This document shows positions 14,967 to 22,980 of a stretch of DNA of 64,000 bases, piece after piece. The translations under genes and the position numbers were made by a program. The notes under the pieces are model-generated. The model saw only the letters and a program-made list of their open reading frames with translations. It did no database searches and was not told the DNA's origin. How positions within the stretch are numbered: position 1 is the stretch's first letter; each line of letters starts with the position of its first letter. The DNA comes from an uncultured Oscillospiraceae bacterium (GTDB lineage: Bacteria > Bacillota > Clostridia > Oscillospirales > Oscillospiraceae), in the NCBI GenBank assembly GCA_900768135.1, contig CAAGBT010000088.1, positions 1 through 64,000 on the forward strand, written 5' to 3'.

Positions 14967-17245
14967 AGCTCTGCACCATCCTTTTTCTTACTCATCTTTT
15001 GTTTTTGAATTGCCTTCAGAACCTTCTGTGGTGTAAACGGGGCATCGTCCAGGCGAAGTCCGGTCGCGTGATACACGGCGTTTGCGATTGCCGGAAGCAC
15101 GGAAACGATCGGCGGCTCTCCCAATGCCTTTGCGCCGTATGGACCGTGCGGATCCACCGTTTCAACAAAATCCGCCGCAAGCTCGGGTACGTCCAGCATC
15201 GTCGGCATTTTATACTCAAGAAAGGTTCCGCCGTGGAGCAGCCCCTGATCGTTAATGCCGAGCTGTTCCATCATGGTAAAGCCAAATGCCTGCGTCACGC
15301 CGCCGTAAACGCCGCCCGCAGCCATTTGCGGATTGAATATCTTTCCGCTGTCGTGTACCGATACGATCTTTTTTACAAGGATCCTGCCGGTGCTTTCCTC
15401 CACCTCTACCTCTGCGGCCTGAACGCCGAACGGATAGGTCGGCGCGAGATTCCCATAGCCGGTCGGGTCTAGCATGACCGCCGCAGGGCGGTACTCGCCC
15501 AGTGCAATGACCGGCGCGCCGCTGCGCTTGATGCACACTTTGTTCAGCGCCTCTGCGAGCGTCATCAGCTCGTCGCCTCTGCCGTTCCTGATGGCTCCGC
15601 CTTCGATGTGGAGCTTACCGCTGCCGGTCATCAGCGTGATCTCGTCCAGAATTTCTTTTTTTGCGTTGTCGCAGGCCGCCAATACGGCATTGGCAAGAAT
15701 GGTCGTCAGCTTGCTGCCGTGCGTACCGGTCGCAAAGGGCGTCAGCCGCGTATCGCCAAGCTGGACGATCACGCTGTCCGGCGAAACGCCGAATTCCTCG
15801 GCGACCACCTGCGCCATTACCGTTTTTGCGCCCTGGCCAAATTCGGACTCCCCTGCCCAGACGGTCAGCGTGCCGTCGTAAGCGCACTGAAGCACCGCGC
15901 TGTCGCCGGGGAATTCCGGGTCGCCCGCTCTCGAGCCGGATGCGTGGACAAGAGAGGCACAGCCAACGCCGTGGCCGTATTTATGCTCGCTGCGGATGGC
16001 GTCCCAGTTTATCAGCTCTTTTGCCCGCGTCATGCACTCCTGCAGGCCGCAGCTGCTGATATGGTAGCCGTGGATGCTGATGCTGTCCGGCTCGATGTAA
16101 TTCAGCCTGCGCAGCTCGGTGGGATCCATGCCGAGCTTCTCGGCCGCCATGTCGATCATGCTCTCCAGTGCAAAGTGGGCCTGCTGGTTGCCGTAGCCGC
16201 GATAGGCTGCGGACGGGGTGCGATTGAGGCGCACGCCCTTGCACCAGACCTCAACGGAGTGGAACTTATAAGTTGTGTCCGCGCGGTATGCCGCAACGCC
16301 CAGCACCCATGTGCCGGCCACCGCATATGCGCCGACGTCGCCAAGGTATTCCGTCTTGCGGGAGAGGAAGTGTCCTTCCTTATCCAGGGCCATCGTTACC
16401 TTGACGTTCATCTCAACTGTGGGATGGGAATCGTAAAACTCTTCCTCCCTGCTCTTGATCACTCTGGCGGGACGGCCGGTTTTGATGGCCAGAAGGCTTG
16501 CGAAGATGGGCGTTACCTGCTCCGACTTTCCGCCGAAAGCGCCGCCCATATTCAGTGGATGGATTACGACCTTTTCCAGCGCAACGCCGCACCGCTGGGC
16601 AATATCGCTGCGCAGACGGTGCCACGCCTGAGAGCCGCAGTAGACGGACAGCTCACCATTGATATAGGTCGCCGTTGCACAGTTCGGCTCCAGATATCCC
16701 TGGAGGATGTGCGGAAAGTGGAAGGTATGCGTTAACACGATATCCGCTTTTGCAAAGTCCTCCTCCACCTCGCCGCGCACGGAATGCAGATCCATCAAAA
16801 GATTGCTGGTCGTATCTGTGCGCGCAAGCGGGGCGTCTTCCTTCAGCGCATCGTCCAGATAAAAAACGCCGGGTAATTCTTCATATTCAACTTTTACAAG
16901 CTTTGCGGCTTCTTCGGCGATCTTTTCGCTGTCCGCCGCAACAAGGGCGACCGGGTCGCCGATGTAGCAGACCTCGTTTTCCGCCAGCAGCCACCCGTGT
17001 TCTTCGCCGATCGTGCGGTTATCCGGCAGATCCTTTGCAAGCAGAACCGTCAGGACGCCTGGCAGAGCAAGCGCCGCCGAGGGATCAATGCTCAAAATTC
17101 TGGCGTGTGCAAACGGGCTGTGAACGAGCTTTCCGTATACGGTATTGCGAAAGAAAACATCGTCGCAGTAGATCGCCGTGCCGTTTACTTTTGCCGCCGC
17201 ATCAACGCGGGACACTTTTTTGCCGATTACTTTATAATCAGAAAT
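14963..17245 (-). CDS. molybdenum hydroxylase large (molybdopterin-binding) subunit, second complex
   Basis: The protein has the a/b-hammerhead domain (residues about 10-120) and molybdopterin-binding domain with NMGGAFGGKSEQ, an arginine-rich RGYGNQQAHFALE stretch, GESEFGQGAKT and the C-terminal LGEPPIV with the catalytic glutamate. It is clearly different from the first complex's large subunit. The start is unusual: GGAGGTG is spaced seven bases before an ATT at 17245 (reading S-D-Y-K-V-I-G-K-K next), which matches how family members begin. The GTG at 17275 gives ten extra residues but has no ribosome-binding site. Substrate is unknown; the linked four-cysteine FAD subunit and ETF suggest an oxidation or dehydroxylation coupled to ferredoxin. 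Confidence 0.92.
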   Translation of the reverse strand: MSDYKVIGKKVSRVDAAAKVNGTAIYCDDVFFRNTVYGKLVHSPFAHARILSIDPSAALALPGVLTVLLAKDLPDNRTIGEEHGWLLAENEVCYIGDPVALVAADSEKIAEEAAKLVKVEYEELPGVFYLDDALKEDAPLARTDTTSNLLMDLHSVRGEVEEDFAKADIVLTHTFHFPHILQGYLEPNCATATYINGELSVYCGSQAWHRLRSDIAQRCGVALEKVVIHPLNMGGAFGGKSEQVTPIFASLLAIKTGRPARVIKSREEEFYDSHPTVEMNVKVTMALDKEGHFLSRKTEYLGDVGAYAVAGTWVLGVAAYRADTTYKFHSVEVWCKGVRLNRTPSAAYRGYGNQQAHFALESMIDMAAEKLGMDPTELRRLNYIEPDSISIHGYHISSCGLQECMTRAKELINWDAIRSEHKYGHGVGCASLVHASGSRAGDPEFPGDSAVLQCAYDGTLTVWAGESEFGQGAKTVMAQVVAEEFGVSPDSVIVQLGDTRLTPFATGTHGSKLTTILANAVLAACDNAKKEILDEITLMTGSGKLHIEGGAIRNGRGDELMTLAEALNKVCIKRSGAPVIALGEYRPAAVMLDPTGYGNLAPTYPFGVQAAEVEVEESTGRILVKKIVSVHDSGKIFNPQMAAGGVYGGVTQAFGFTMMEQLGINDQGLLHGGTFLEYKMPTMLDVPELAADFVETVDPHGPYGAKALGEPPIVSVLPAIANAVYHATGLRLDDAPFTPQKVLKAIQKQKMSKKKDGAEL

Positions 17246-17301
17246 AAGAAAACACCTCCGGATCAGCTTCCGCACTTTTTCAAGCGATTTGTAAACCGCC
17301 T

Positions 17302-17345
17302 GTACTTCTCCCGGGATGGATCATCCCGGGAGAAGTACGCTTTTA
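17302..17345. terminator. hairpin between nhaC-like gene and second hydroxylase operon
   Basis: A 17-base perfect inverted repeat (17302-17318 with 17322-17338) sits between the antiporter stop and the hydroxylase start. The T-rich side is on the plus strand, so on the minus strand it may only partly terminate or may stabilise the antiporter mRNA end. Confidence 0.6.
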
Positions 17346-17385
17346 TGTTACTGTGATCTGAAAACAGCCGTTGGACAGGCGGGAT

Positions 17386-18966
17386 TTACTCGTTCCCGCC
17401 CTTTGCGGCTTCTGCCTTAAAGGCTTCTTCGCTGCACGGCTTGCCGAGGAAACGAACGACAAGGAAGGATACCACCAGACCGACGATCAGAGAAATCCCC
17501 ACGGGTACGCCGAGGCCGGCGGGAATAAAGCCGCAGACAACGGAGATCACGCAGACGGTGATCGCATACGGCCACTGGGTGGTAACATGGTCGAGATGGT
17601 CGCAGGAGGCGGACATCGAGGACATGACCACGGATTCGGAGATCGGAGAGATGTGGTCGCCGAGGGTCGCGCCGGTCAGAACGCCGCCGAGAACAGCCGC
17701 GAACGGAGCGCCGAGGCCAACGGCTGCGGGCATTGCCAGCGGAAGCACCAGCGCCATCGTACCCCAGGAGGAGCCTGTGGCAAACGCCATGATGCCGGCA
17801 ATGGCAAAGACGGCGGTGGGAAGGATCCACGCGGGGAAGTTGGCGGCAACCAGCGCGCCGACAACAAAGTTCGCGGTACCCAGAGACTTGCAGAAGGAGG
17901 AAACCATCCATGCAAGCACGATGAACACGATGGTGAAGAACACGGACTTCATGCCGTTCGTCCAAGTATCAACAACATCGGATACGTTCATGATCTTCTG
18001 GGCGACCATCATAATGCCCAGAACAAAGGTAGAAGCAAAGATAGCGACCGTCATCATGCCGATCACGTTTGCGTTGCCCATGATGCCGGCAAGGCCGTCG
18101 GCAGCCATCACCTCGGCGCCGCCGCCGCTGACGTAGAAGCCGATAAACGCAACCGTAAAGAAAACGACCATGGGAAGAATGAAATTGACGATGCGGAGCG
18201 GAGCGCCTTCGGGAGCGTGATACTCATCCTCGTTCAGGCCGGACATCGGGGTTGAGCCGGGGCGGGAGACCTGACCGGTGGTGATTGCGCGCTTCTCAGC
18301 CTCGTACATTTTGCCGAAATCGCGCTTCTGGCAGACGATCAGGAACACGAATGCAACGCTGAACAGGCAGTAGAAACGGTAGGGGATTGACTGCAGGAAG
18401 GTCATGTAGGCACTGTCGGTCATGCCAAGGGTGGCAAGAACGGAGCCGATCACACCGACCTCGTAGGCGGTCCAGTTGGAAACGGGAGCGGTCGCGGCAA
18501 CGCCCGCGCCGCAGCTGTCAACAATGTAGCTCAGCTTTTCTCTTGAAACGCGGAGCTTATCGGTGAGCGGACGGGTGACGACGCCGGAGAGGATGATGCT
18601 GGTATAGTCGTCGAAGAAAAGGAGGATGCTCAGAATGCAGGCCGCCAGCTCGCCGCGCATACGGGTGCTGACCAGGTGGATGGTCTTATTGACCAGAGCC
18701 TGCATGCCGCCGGACTTGCCCAGCAGGCCAATGAAGCCGCCCAGGGCCAGCGTGAACACCAGAATGCTGGCGTTCCAGCTGTCAGCCACGGTGGCAGAGG
18801 CGTATTCGATCGTTGTAACAAATGCGGTGATCGGATTTCCGCTGCACAAAACCAATGCGCCAACAAAAGCGCCGGCAAACAGCGAGAGGATCAGCTGCTT
18901 TGTTGCAATGCAGAGAACGATTGCTACAAGCGGGGGAAGCAAAGACAAAAATCCATAATTATCCAT
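17386..18966 (-). CDS. NhaC-family Na+/H+ antiporter-like transporter
   Basis: This 526-residue integral membrane protein has about a dozen hydrophobic helices, the FDDYTS motif in an early helix, paired TAPVSNWTAYEVG and FATGSSWGTMALVLPLA motifs and the GDHISPISES signature of NhaC/ion-transporter (IT) superfamily proteins. Members exchange Na+ for H+ or move organic acids. Its place between a racemase-like gene and the hydroxylase/ETF/UbiD operon suggests uptake or export of the pathway's substrate or acid product, possibly sodium-coupled. A TATAAT box is visible near 18979 on the minus strand. It ends just before a strong hairpin. Confidence 0.9.
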   Translation of the reverse strand: MDNYGFLSLLPPLVAIVLCIATKQLILSLFAGAFVGALVLCSGNPITAFVTTIEYASATVADSWNASILVFTLALGGFIGLLGKSGGMQALVNKTIHLVSTRMRGELAACILSILLFFDDYTSIILSGVVTRPLTDKLRVSREKLSYIVDSCGAGVAATAPVSNWTAYEVGVIGSVLATLGMTDSAYMTFLQSIPYRFYCLFSVAFVFLIVCQKRDFGKMYEAEKRAITTGQVSRPGSTPMSGLNEDEYHAPEGAPLRIVNFILPMVVFFTVAFIGFYVSGGGAEVMAADGLAGIMGNANVIGMMTVAIFASTFVLGIMMVAQKIMNVSDVVDTWTNGMKSVFFTIVFIVLAWMVSSFCKSLGTANFVVGALVAANFPAWILPTAVFAIAGIMAFATGSSWGTMALVLPLAMPAAVGLGAPFAAVLGGVLTGATLGDHISPISESVVMSSMSASCDHLDHVTTQWPYAITVCVISVVCGFIPAGLGVPVGISLIVGLVVSFLVVRFLGKPCSEEAFKAEAAKGGNE

Positions 18967-19178
18967 TGTAGATCTCCCTTACTTTATTATAGTTGTTTTT
19001 GCTGCATTTTGGTACCGTTTCTGTTTTGCGGCTCTCTTTTCCCGTCCAAACCCATTTATCTGTTGTTTCTCTCCCCTCCCATTCCTTGTTATTCTGAGCG
19101 TTGCTGATCTGATCTGCTGTTTCTTGTTCGTCCTCGCACACTTCCACAACACTCGCAGTATCTGTTCCGGCCGCCTGC

Positions 19179-19907
19179 TCAGCGAAGATGATCTCTGAGC
19201 AGCGTGCCGTGATTGTCGATCCTTACGTTATTCTCGATGGCGCGGAGCATACTCCATATGCAGGCGATGTTGCTCGACAGGACGGGCTTGTTCAGCTTCT
19301 GCTCAAGCGCTTCGCTGATCCAAAAGCCCTCCACGTTTGTGCAGCTGATAAACACGGCGTCCGACTCCGGCACATCGGTTTCAAGCACCAGTTCCGTAAT
19401 CCGCTCTGCGGTCTGCGTGCGCAGTTCCTCGGCAGGGATGATCTGCAGCCCCTTCATGGCGACCACTTCAATGCCGTTGAGCGCAAGAAATTCCTTTTCC
19501 TTCTGGTTGATGTCGTCGGTATAGGGGGTGACGAGCGTAAGCTTTTTTGCGCCGACCTCCAAAATGGCGTTGACCATCGCCTGAGATGCAGTTATGACCG
19601 GGCAATGGCACTGATCGGCAATCGTTTTTATAATGTTTGCGTTGCCGTCCTTCCCGCCGATAAAGCTGCCGCTCGTACAGCCGTAGATCACCGCCTCCGG
19701 GTAAACGGTGGAGATCATTTTCGCGGCGTGCTGCAGGTCGCGCTCCATTGCACGGAGCGTGTCCTCTGTCGTATCGTCCAGCAGGACGCGGGTGGCGTAG
19801 AAATTGAATTCGCTCAGCTGCGGGCAGTGATTCAACTCAGGCTCCATCCGGATATTTACGGACGGCAGGATCAAGCCGATTCTTCTTTTATCAATATCGT
19901 TGCGCAT
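19179..19907 (-). CDS. Asp/Glu racemase superfamily protein, maleate isomerase/arylmalonate decarboxylase-like
   Basis: The protein has the two conserved cysteine turns of the Asp/Glu/hydantoin racemase fold, YGCTSGSF and ISCTNVEGF, with a proline-and-threonine-rich linker (VTPYTDDIN) between the half domains. The first motif resembles maleate cis-trans isomerase and arylmalonate decarboxylase more than amino-acid racemases. It could isomerise a ring-opened dicarboxylate such as a maleamate or maleate-type product, or decarboxylate or racemise an acid. The start is ATG 19907, five bases after TGGAGG. It has its own strong promoter (19961-19988) and is divergent from the LpdD-like gene. Function within the cluster is inferred. 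Confidence 0.8.
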   Translation of the reverse strand: MRNDIDKRRIGLILPSVNIRMEPELNHCPQLSEFNFYATRVLLDDTTEDTLRAMERDLQHAAKMISTVYPEAVIYGCTSGSFIGGKDGNANIIKTIADQCHCPVITASQAMVNAILEVGAKKLTLVTPYTDDINQKEKEFLALNGIEVVAMKGLQIIPAEELRTQTAERITELVLETDVPESDAVFISCTNVEGFWISEALEQKLNKPVLSSNIACIWSMLRAIENNVRIDNHGTLLRDHLR

Positions 19908-19939
19908 CTCAGCCTCCATCATTCTTTACATTTAGTATT

Positions 19940-19980
19940 ATTGAAATATCCCTTTGAATAATTATATATAACTGAAATAT
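19940..19980 (-). repeat. pair of AYTGAAATAT motifs in the racemase promoter
   Basis: ATTGAAATAT (19940-19949) and ACTGAAATAT (19971-19980) are 31 bases apart, about three helical turns. The second lies inside the promoter spacer and the first near the expected transcription start, a layout fitting repressor binding. Two further copies lie at 20100-20109 (ACTGAAATTT) and 20157-20166 (ATTGAAATAA). Confidence 0.5.
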
Positions 19981-19988
19981 TGTGTCAA
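19961..19988 (-). promoter_or_regulatory. consensus promoter for the racemase-like gene
   Basis: On the minus strand a perfect TTGACA (19983-19988) and a perfect TATAAT (19961-19966) are 16 bases apart, about 55 bases before the start codon. The surrounding 19923-20180 is AT-rich and, apart from promoters and repeated motifs, holds no gene I can support. Confidence 0.75.
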
Positions 19989-20185
19989 TAGCGTTTCTCA
20001 ACATTTGCTCATTTTTATATATAATAAACATAAAATTCGGACAGATTTTTGCTGTTTTAATGGTTAATAATACAGTGTGGTTTAATTTTTTAATGCTAAA
20101 CTGAAATTTCTATTAAAATAGCAAAAGTGCAGTCCACGGAATACCGTTTCGTTTTTATTGAAATAACGAAAGACGAGGTGCGATG

Positions 20186-20214
20186 TTGCTTTCTTCATCC
20201 GGGCATGGTATGCT
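20186..20214 (+). promoter_or_regulatory. candidate promoter for the LpdD-like gene
   Basis: TTGCTT (20186-20191) and TATGCT (20209-20214) are spaced 17 bases, about 90 bases before the LpdD-like start. Two copies of the AYTGAAATW motif (20100, 20157) lie just upstream of the -35 box. Confidence 0.5.
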
Positions 20215-20302
20215 TTAAAAAACGCTTTGTCCGGCGAAAGATATCCAGCCCGAAAGAGGGCCTTCAAAAGCCGCAACGACATTGCATAAAGGGGGATGCT
20301 CT

Positions 20303-20716
20303 TTGAATCTGAAAGCAAATCAGGCTTTGCCGCATCAGGAACTGGCCTTTTCCTCCGGGAGCGGGCGAACCGCCGTATGTTTGCGCCTGCTGCGGGTCGG
20401 AAAGGACTGCCAGGTTATCCTGACCGGCGGAGAGCAGCCGCATATCGGCGCCGTTGTGCTGGCCGTTCCGCGCCCTTCTCTGCGGGGCGGAGAGCGCAGC
20501 TGCGATTGCTGGGTGACGCCCGTTTCCGCGCACAAGGATCATCTGGTTGCCCAGAGCGCCGCGGAGAAGCTGTGTCCTGCGCTGAACGGCGTTGTCTCCG
20601 TCTCCGCCGGCATCCACTCCGACCGCGCATCGGAGGAAGAGCTGCAAACGATTTGCAGGAACTGCGCCTCCACCGTCGAGATGGCGCTTTCCGCAATTCT
20701 GGCGGGCCGTTTTTAA
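20303..20716 (+). CDS. LpdD-like prenylated-flavin chaperone
   Basis: The 137-residue protein matches from memory the LpdD family (small accessory subunit of gallate/hydroxyarylic acid decarboxylases), thought to help deliver or protect prenylated FMN for UbiD enzymes. Features are the glycine turn GGEQPHIGAVVLAVP, the HKDHLVAQSAAEKL helix, the SVSAGIHSDRASEEE segment and a C-terminal helix. The start is taken as TTG 20303, seven bases after AAAGGGGG; an in-frame TTG at 20282 lacks a ribosome-binding site. An overlapping +1 frame opening with ATG 20296 is a shadow. With ubiX and ubiD it closes the decarboxylase system at the cluster's far end, divergent from the racemase-like gene. tex starts 54 bases later. 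Confidence 0.8.
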   Translation: MNLKANQALPHQELAFSSGSGRTAVCLRLLRVGKDCQVILTGGEQPHIGAVVLAVPRPSLRGGERSCDCWVTPVSAHKDHLVAQSAAEKLCPALNGVVSVSAGIHSDRASEEELQTICRNCASTVEMALSAILAGRF

Positions 20717-20770
20717 GCGGATCTTCCCATCAAAAGGGCGCATCTTCGGCGCCCGGAAAGAGAGAGCCTC

Positions 20771-22930
20771 ATGGATATGATTCAGACGCTCGCGCAGGAG
20801 CTTGGCAAAAAGCCGCAGTATGTGGAAAACGTGATCCGCCTGCTCGACGAGGGCAATACGATCCCCTTCATCGCCCGCTATCGCAAGGAACTGCACGGCG
20901 CGATGGACGACACCTCCCTCCGCGCGCTGGAGGAACGGCTCCAATACCTGCGCGGGCTGGACGAGCGCCGCGAGACGGTGAAACGGGCCATTGACGAACA
21001 GGGAAAGCTGACAGAGGAGCTGACCGCCGCCATCGACGGCGCCAGAACGCTTGCCGAGGTGGAGGATCTTTACCGCCCCTACAAGCAGAAGCGCCGCACG
21101 CGCGCCACAATGGCGAAGGAACGGGGGCTGGAGCCGCTGGCGCTGCTCCTGCTTGCACAGGAGCGGGATTGCCCGCGTCCGGAGGTCGCCGCACGCGGCT
21201 TTATCGATCCGGAAAAGGGCATAGAGACTGTGGAGGACGCTCTTCAGGGCGCAAGCGATATCATCGCCGAGCGCATAAGCGACAGTGCGGATATCCGCAA
21301 AGCGCTGCGCAGGCTGCTGGAGGAGCAGGGGACGCTGCGCTCCCTCGCAGCAGCGGAGGAGGACAGCGTTTACCGCCTCTATTACGATTTTGAACAGCCG
21401 CTCTCCCGCTTGCAGGGACACCAGATCCTTGCCGTCAACCGCGGCGAAAAGGAGGGCTTTTTGAAAGCATCCATCGTCCTTGACCGCGAGCGGGCGCTGC
21501 CGCTGCTGCGGCGTGCGGTGGTAAAGCCCGGCTCCGCCGCCATGGATTTTATAAAATCCGCCGCAGAGGACGCTTACGACCGTCTGCTCTTCCCGTCGCT
21601 GGAGCGCGAAATGCGCGCGCTGCTGACGGAACGGGCGAACGAGGGGGCGATCGGCCAGTTTGCGCTGAACCTGAAGCCGCTGCTGATGCAGCCGCCGGTG
21701 AAGGGCAAGGTGACTATGGGGCTTGACCCGGGCTACCGCATGGGCTGCAAGGTGGCCGTGGTAGACGGCACCGGAAAGGTGCTGGATACCGCCGTGGTTT
21801 ACCCCACCTACGGCGAACGGCAGAAAAAAGAGGCGATCGACGCGCTCGCAAGGCTCGTCCAAAAGCACGGCGTGGAGCACATCGCCATCGGCAACGGCAC
21901 CGCCAGGCGCGAAACGGAGCAGATGGCCGTTGAACTCATCCGTCAGGTGAACGAGGCCGGCGCGCATGTGAGCTATATGATCGTTTCCGAGGCGGGCGCG
22001 TCCGTGTACTCGGCGAGCAAGCTCGCTGCCGAGGAATTTCCCCAGTACGATGTGAACCTCCGCTCCGCCGTGTCTATCGCGCGGCGGTTGCAGGATCCGC
22101 TGGCGGAGCTGGTGAAGATCGACCCCAAGGCCATCGGCGTGGGCCAGTATCAGCATGATATGCCGCAAAAGCAGCTGGACGAAGCGCTCTGCGGCGTGGT
22201 GGAGGACTGCGTCAACGCCGTAGGCGTGGATATCAACACGGCGTCGCCGTCTCTTTTGCAGCGCGTTGCGGGATTAAACGGCACAACGGCGAAAAACGTG
22301 GTGGTCTACCGCGAGGAAAACGGCGCGTTCACCTCCCGCGCCCAAATCAGAAAGGTGCCGAAGCTCGGCCCGAAGGCCTTTCAGCAGTGCGCGGGCTTTT
22401 TGCGCGTGCCGGAGAGCAAAAGCGTGCTGGACAACACCGCCGTTCATCCCGAGAGCTACGATGCGGCAAAAGCGCTGCTGGAGCTGGCGGGCCATACCCT
22501 CGCCGACGTGAAGGGCGGAAGGCTTGCAGACCTGCCATCGCGCGTCAGCGCTTACGGCGAGGAGCAGGCGGCAGCAGTGATCGGCGTGGGCGTCCCTACC
22601 CTTCGGGACATCCTATCGGAGCTGCTCAAGCCGGGGCGGGACGTGCGCGACGAATTGCCAAAGCCCATCCTGCGCACGGACGTGCTTGAAATGAAGGACT
22701 TAAAGCCCGGCATGGTACTGACCGGCACGGTGCGCAACGTCATCGACTTCGGCGTGTTCGTGGACATTGGCGTGCATCAGGACGGACTGGTGCATATCTC
22801 GCAGGTGTCGAACAAATTCATCAGGCATCCGTCCGAGGTCGTATCTGTGGGAGATATCGTAAAGGTGACGGTACTGGATGTGGATGAGAAGAAAAAGCGG
22901 ATCAGCCTGAGCATGAAGCAGGCGAACTGA
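20771..22930 (+). CDS. tex: Tex-family RNA-binding transcription accessory protein
   Basis: The 719-residue protein has the Tex architecture: N-terminal helical region, YqgF/RuvC-like domain (GLDPGYRMGCKVAVVD, about residues 317-332), helix-hairpin-helix repeats (LNGTTAKNVVVYREENGAF) and a C-terminal S1 RNA-binding domain (PGMVLTGTVRNVIDFGVFVDIG, about 640-705). Tex affects transcription and RNA turnover and is widely conserved. The length is normal (about 720-770). It is probably transcribed from its own promoter or together with the short upstream gene, with no functional link to the decarboxylase cluster evident. Confidence 0.96.
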   Translation: MDMIQTLAQELGKKPQYVENVIRLLDEGNTIPFIARYRKELHGAMDDTSLRALEERLQYLRGLDERRETVKRAIDEQGKLTEELTAAIDGARTLAEVEDLYRPYKQKRRTRATMAKERGLEPLALLLLAQERDCPRPEVAARGFIDPEKGIETVEDALQGASDIIAERISDSADIRKALRRLLEEQGTLRSLAAAEEDSVYRLYYDFEQPLSRLQGHQILAVNRGEKEGFLKASIVLDRERALPLLRRAVVKPGSAAMDFIKSAAEDAYDRLLFPSLEREMRALLTERANEGAIGQFALNLKPLLMQPPVKGKVTMGLDPGYRMGCKVAVVDGTGKVLDTAVVYPTYGERQKKEAIDALARLVQKHGVEHIAIGNGTARRETEQMAVELIRQVNEAGAHVSYMIVSEAGASVYSASKLAAEEFPQYDVNLRSAVSIARRLQDPLAELVKIDPKAIGVGQYQHDMPQKQLDEALCGVVEDCVNAVGVDINTASPSLLQRVAGLNGTTAKNVVVYREENGAFTSRAQIRKVPKLGPKAFQQCAGFLRVPESKSVLDNTAVHPESYDAAKALLELAGHTLADVKGGRLADLPSRVSAYGEEQAAAVIGVGVPTLRDILSELLKPGRDVRDELPKPILRTDVLEMKDLKPGMVLTGTVRNVIDFGVFVDIGVHQDGLVHISQVSNKFIRHPSEVVSVGDIVKVTVLDVDEKKKRISLSMKQAN

Positions 22931-22980
22931 GCCGGCGAAAAGCCGGAGCAGAAAAAATCGTTCAGAGAGAGAAACAGACT

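Noticed and set aside
20082..20318. 78-codon minus-strand frame in the divergent promoter region
   Set aside because: No ribosome-binding site, overlaps promoters and the LpdD start, and looks like AT-rich non-coding sequence.
20296..20994. 232-codon frame with a good-looking ATG overlapping the LpdD-like gene
   Set aside because: Its Arg/Ala/Gly-rich translation is a +1 shadow and it runs into tex; the LpdD frame matches a known family.
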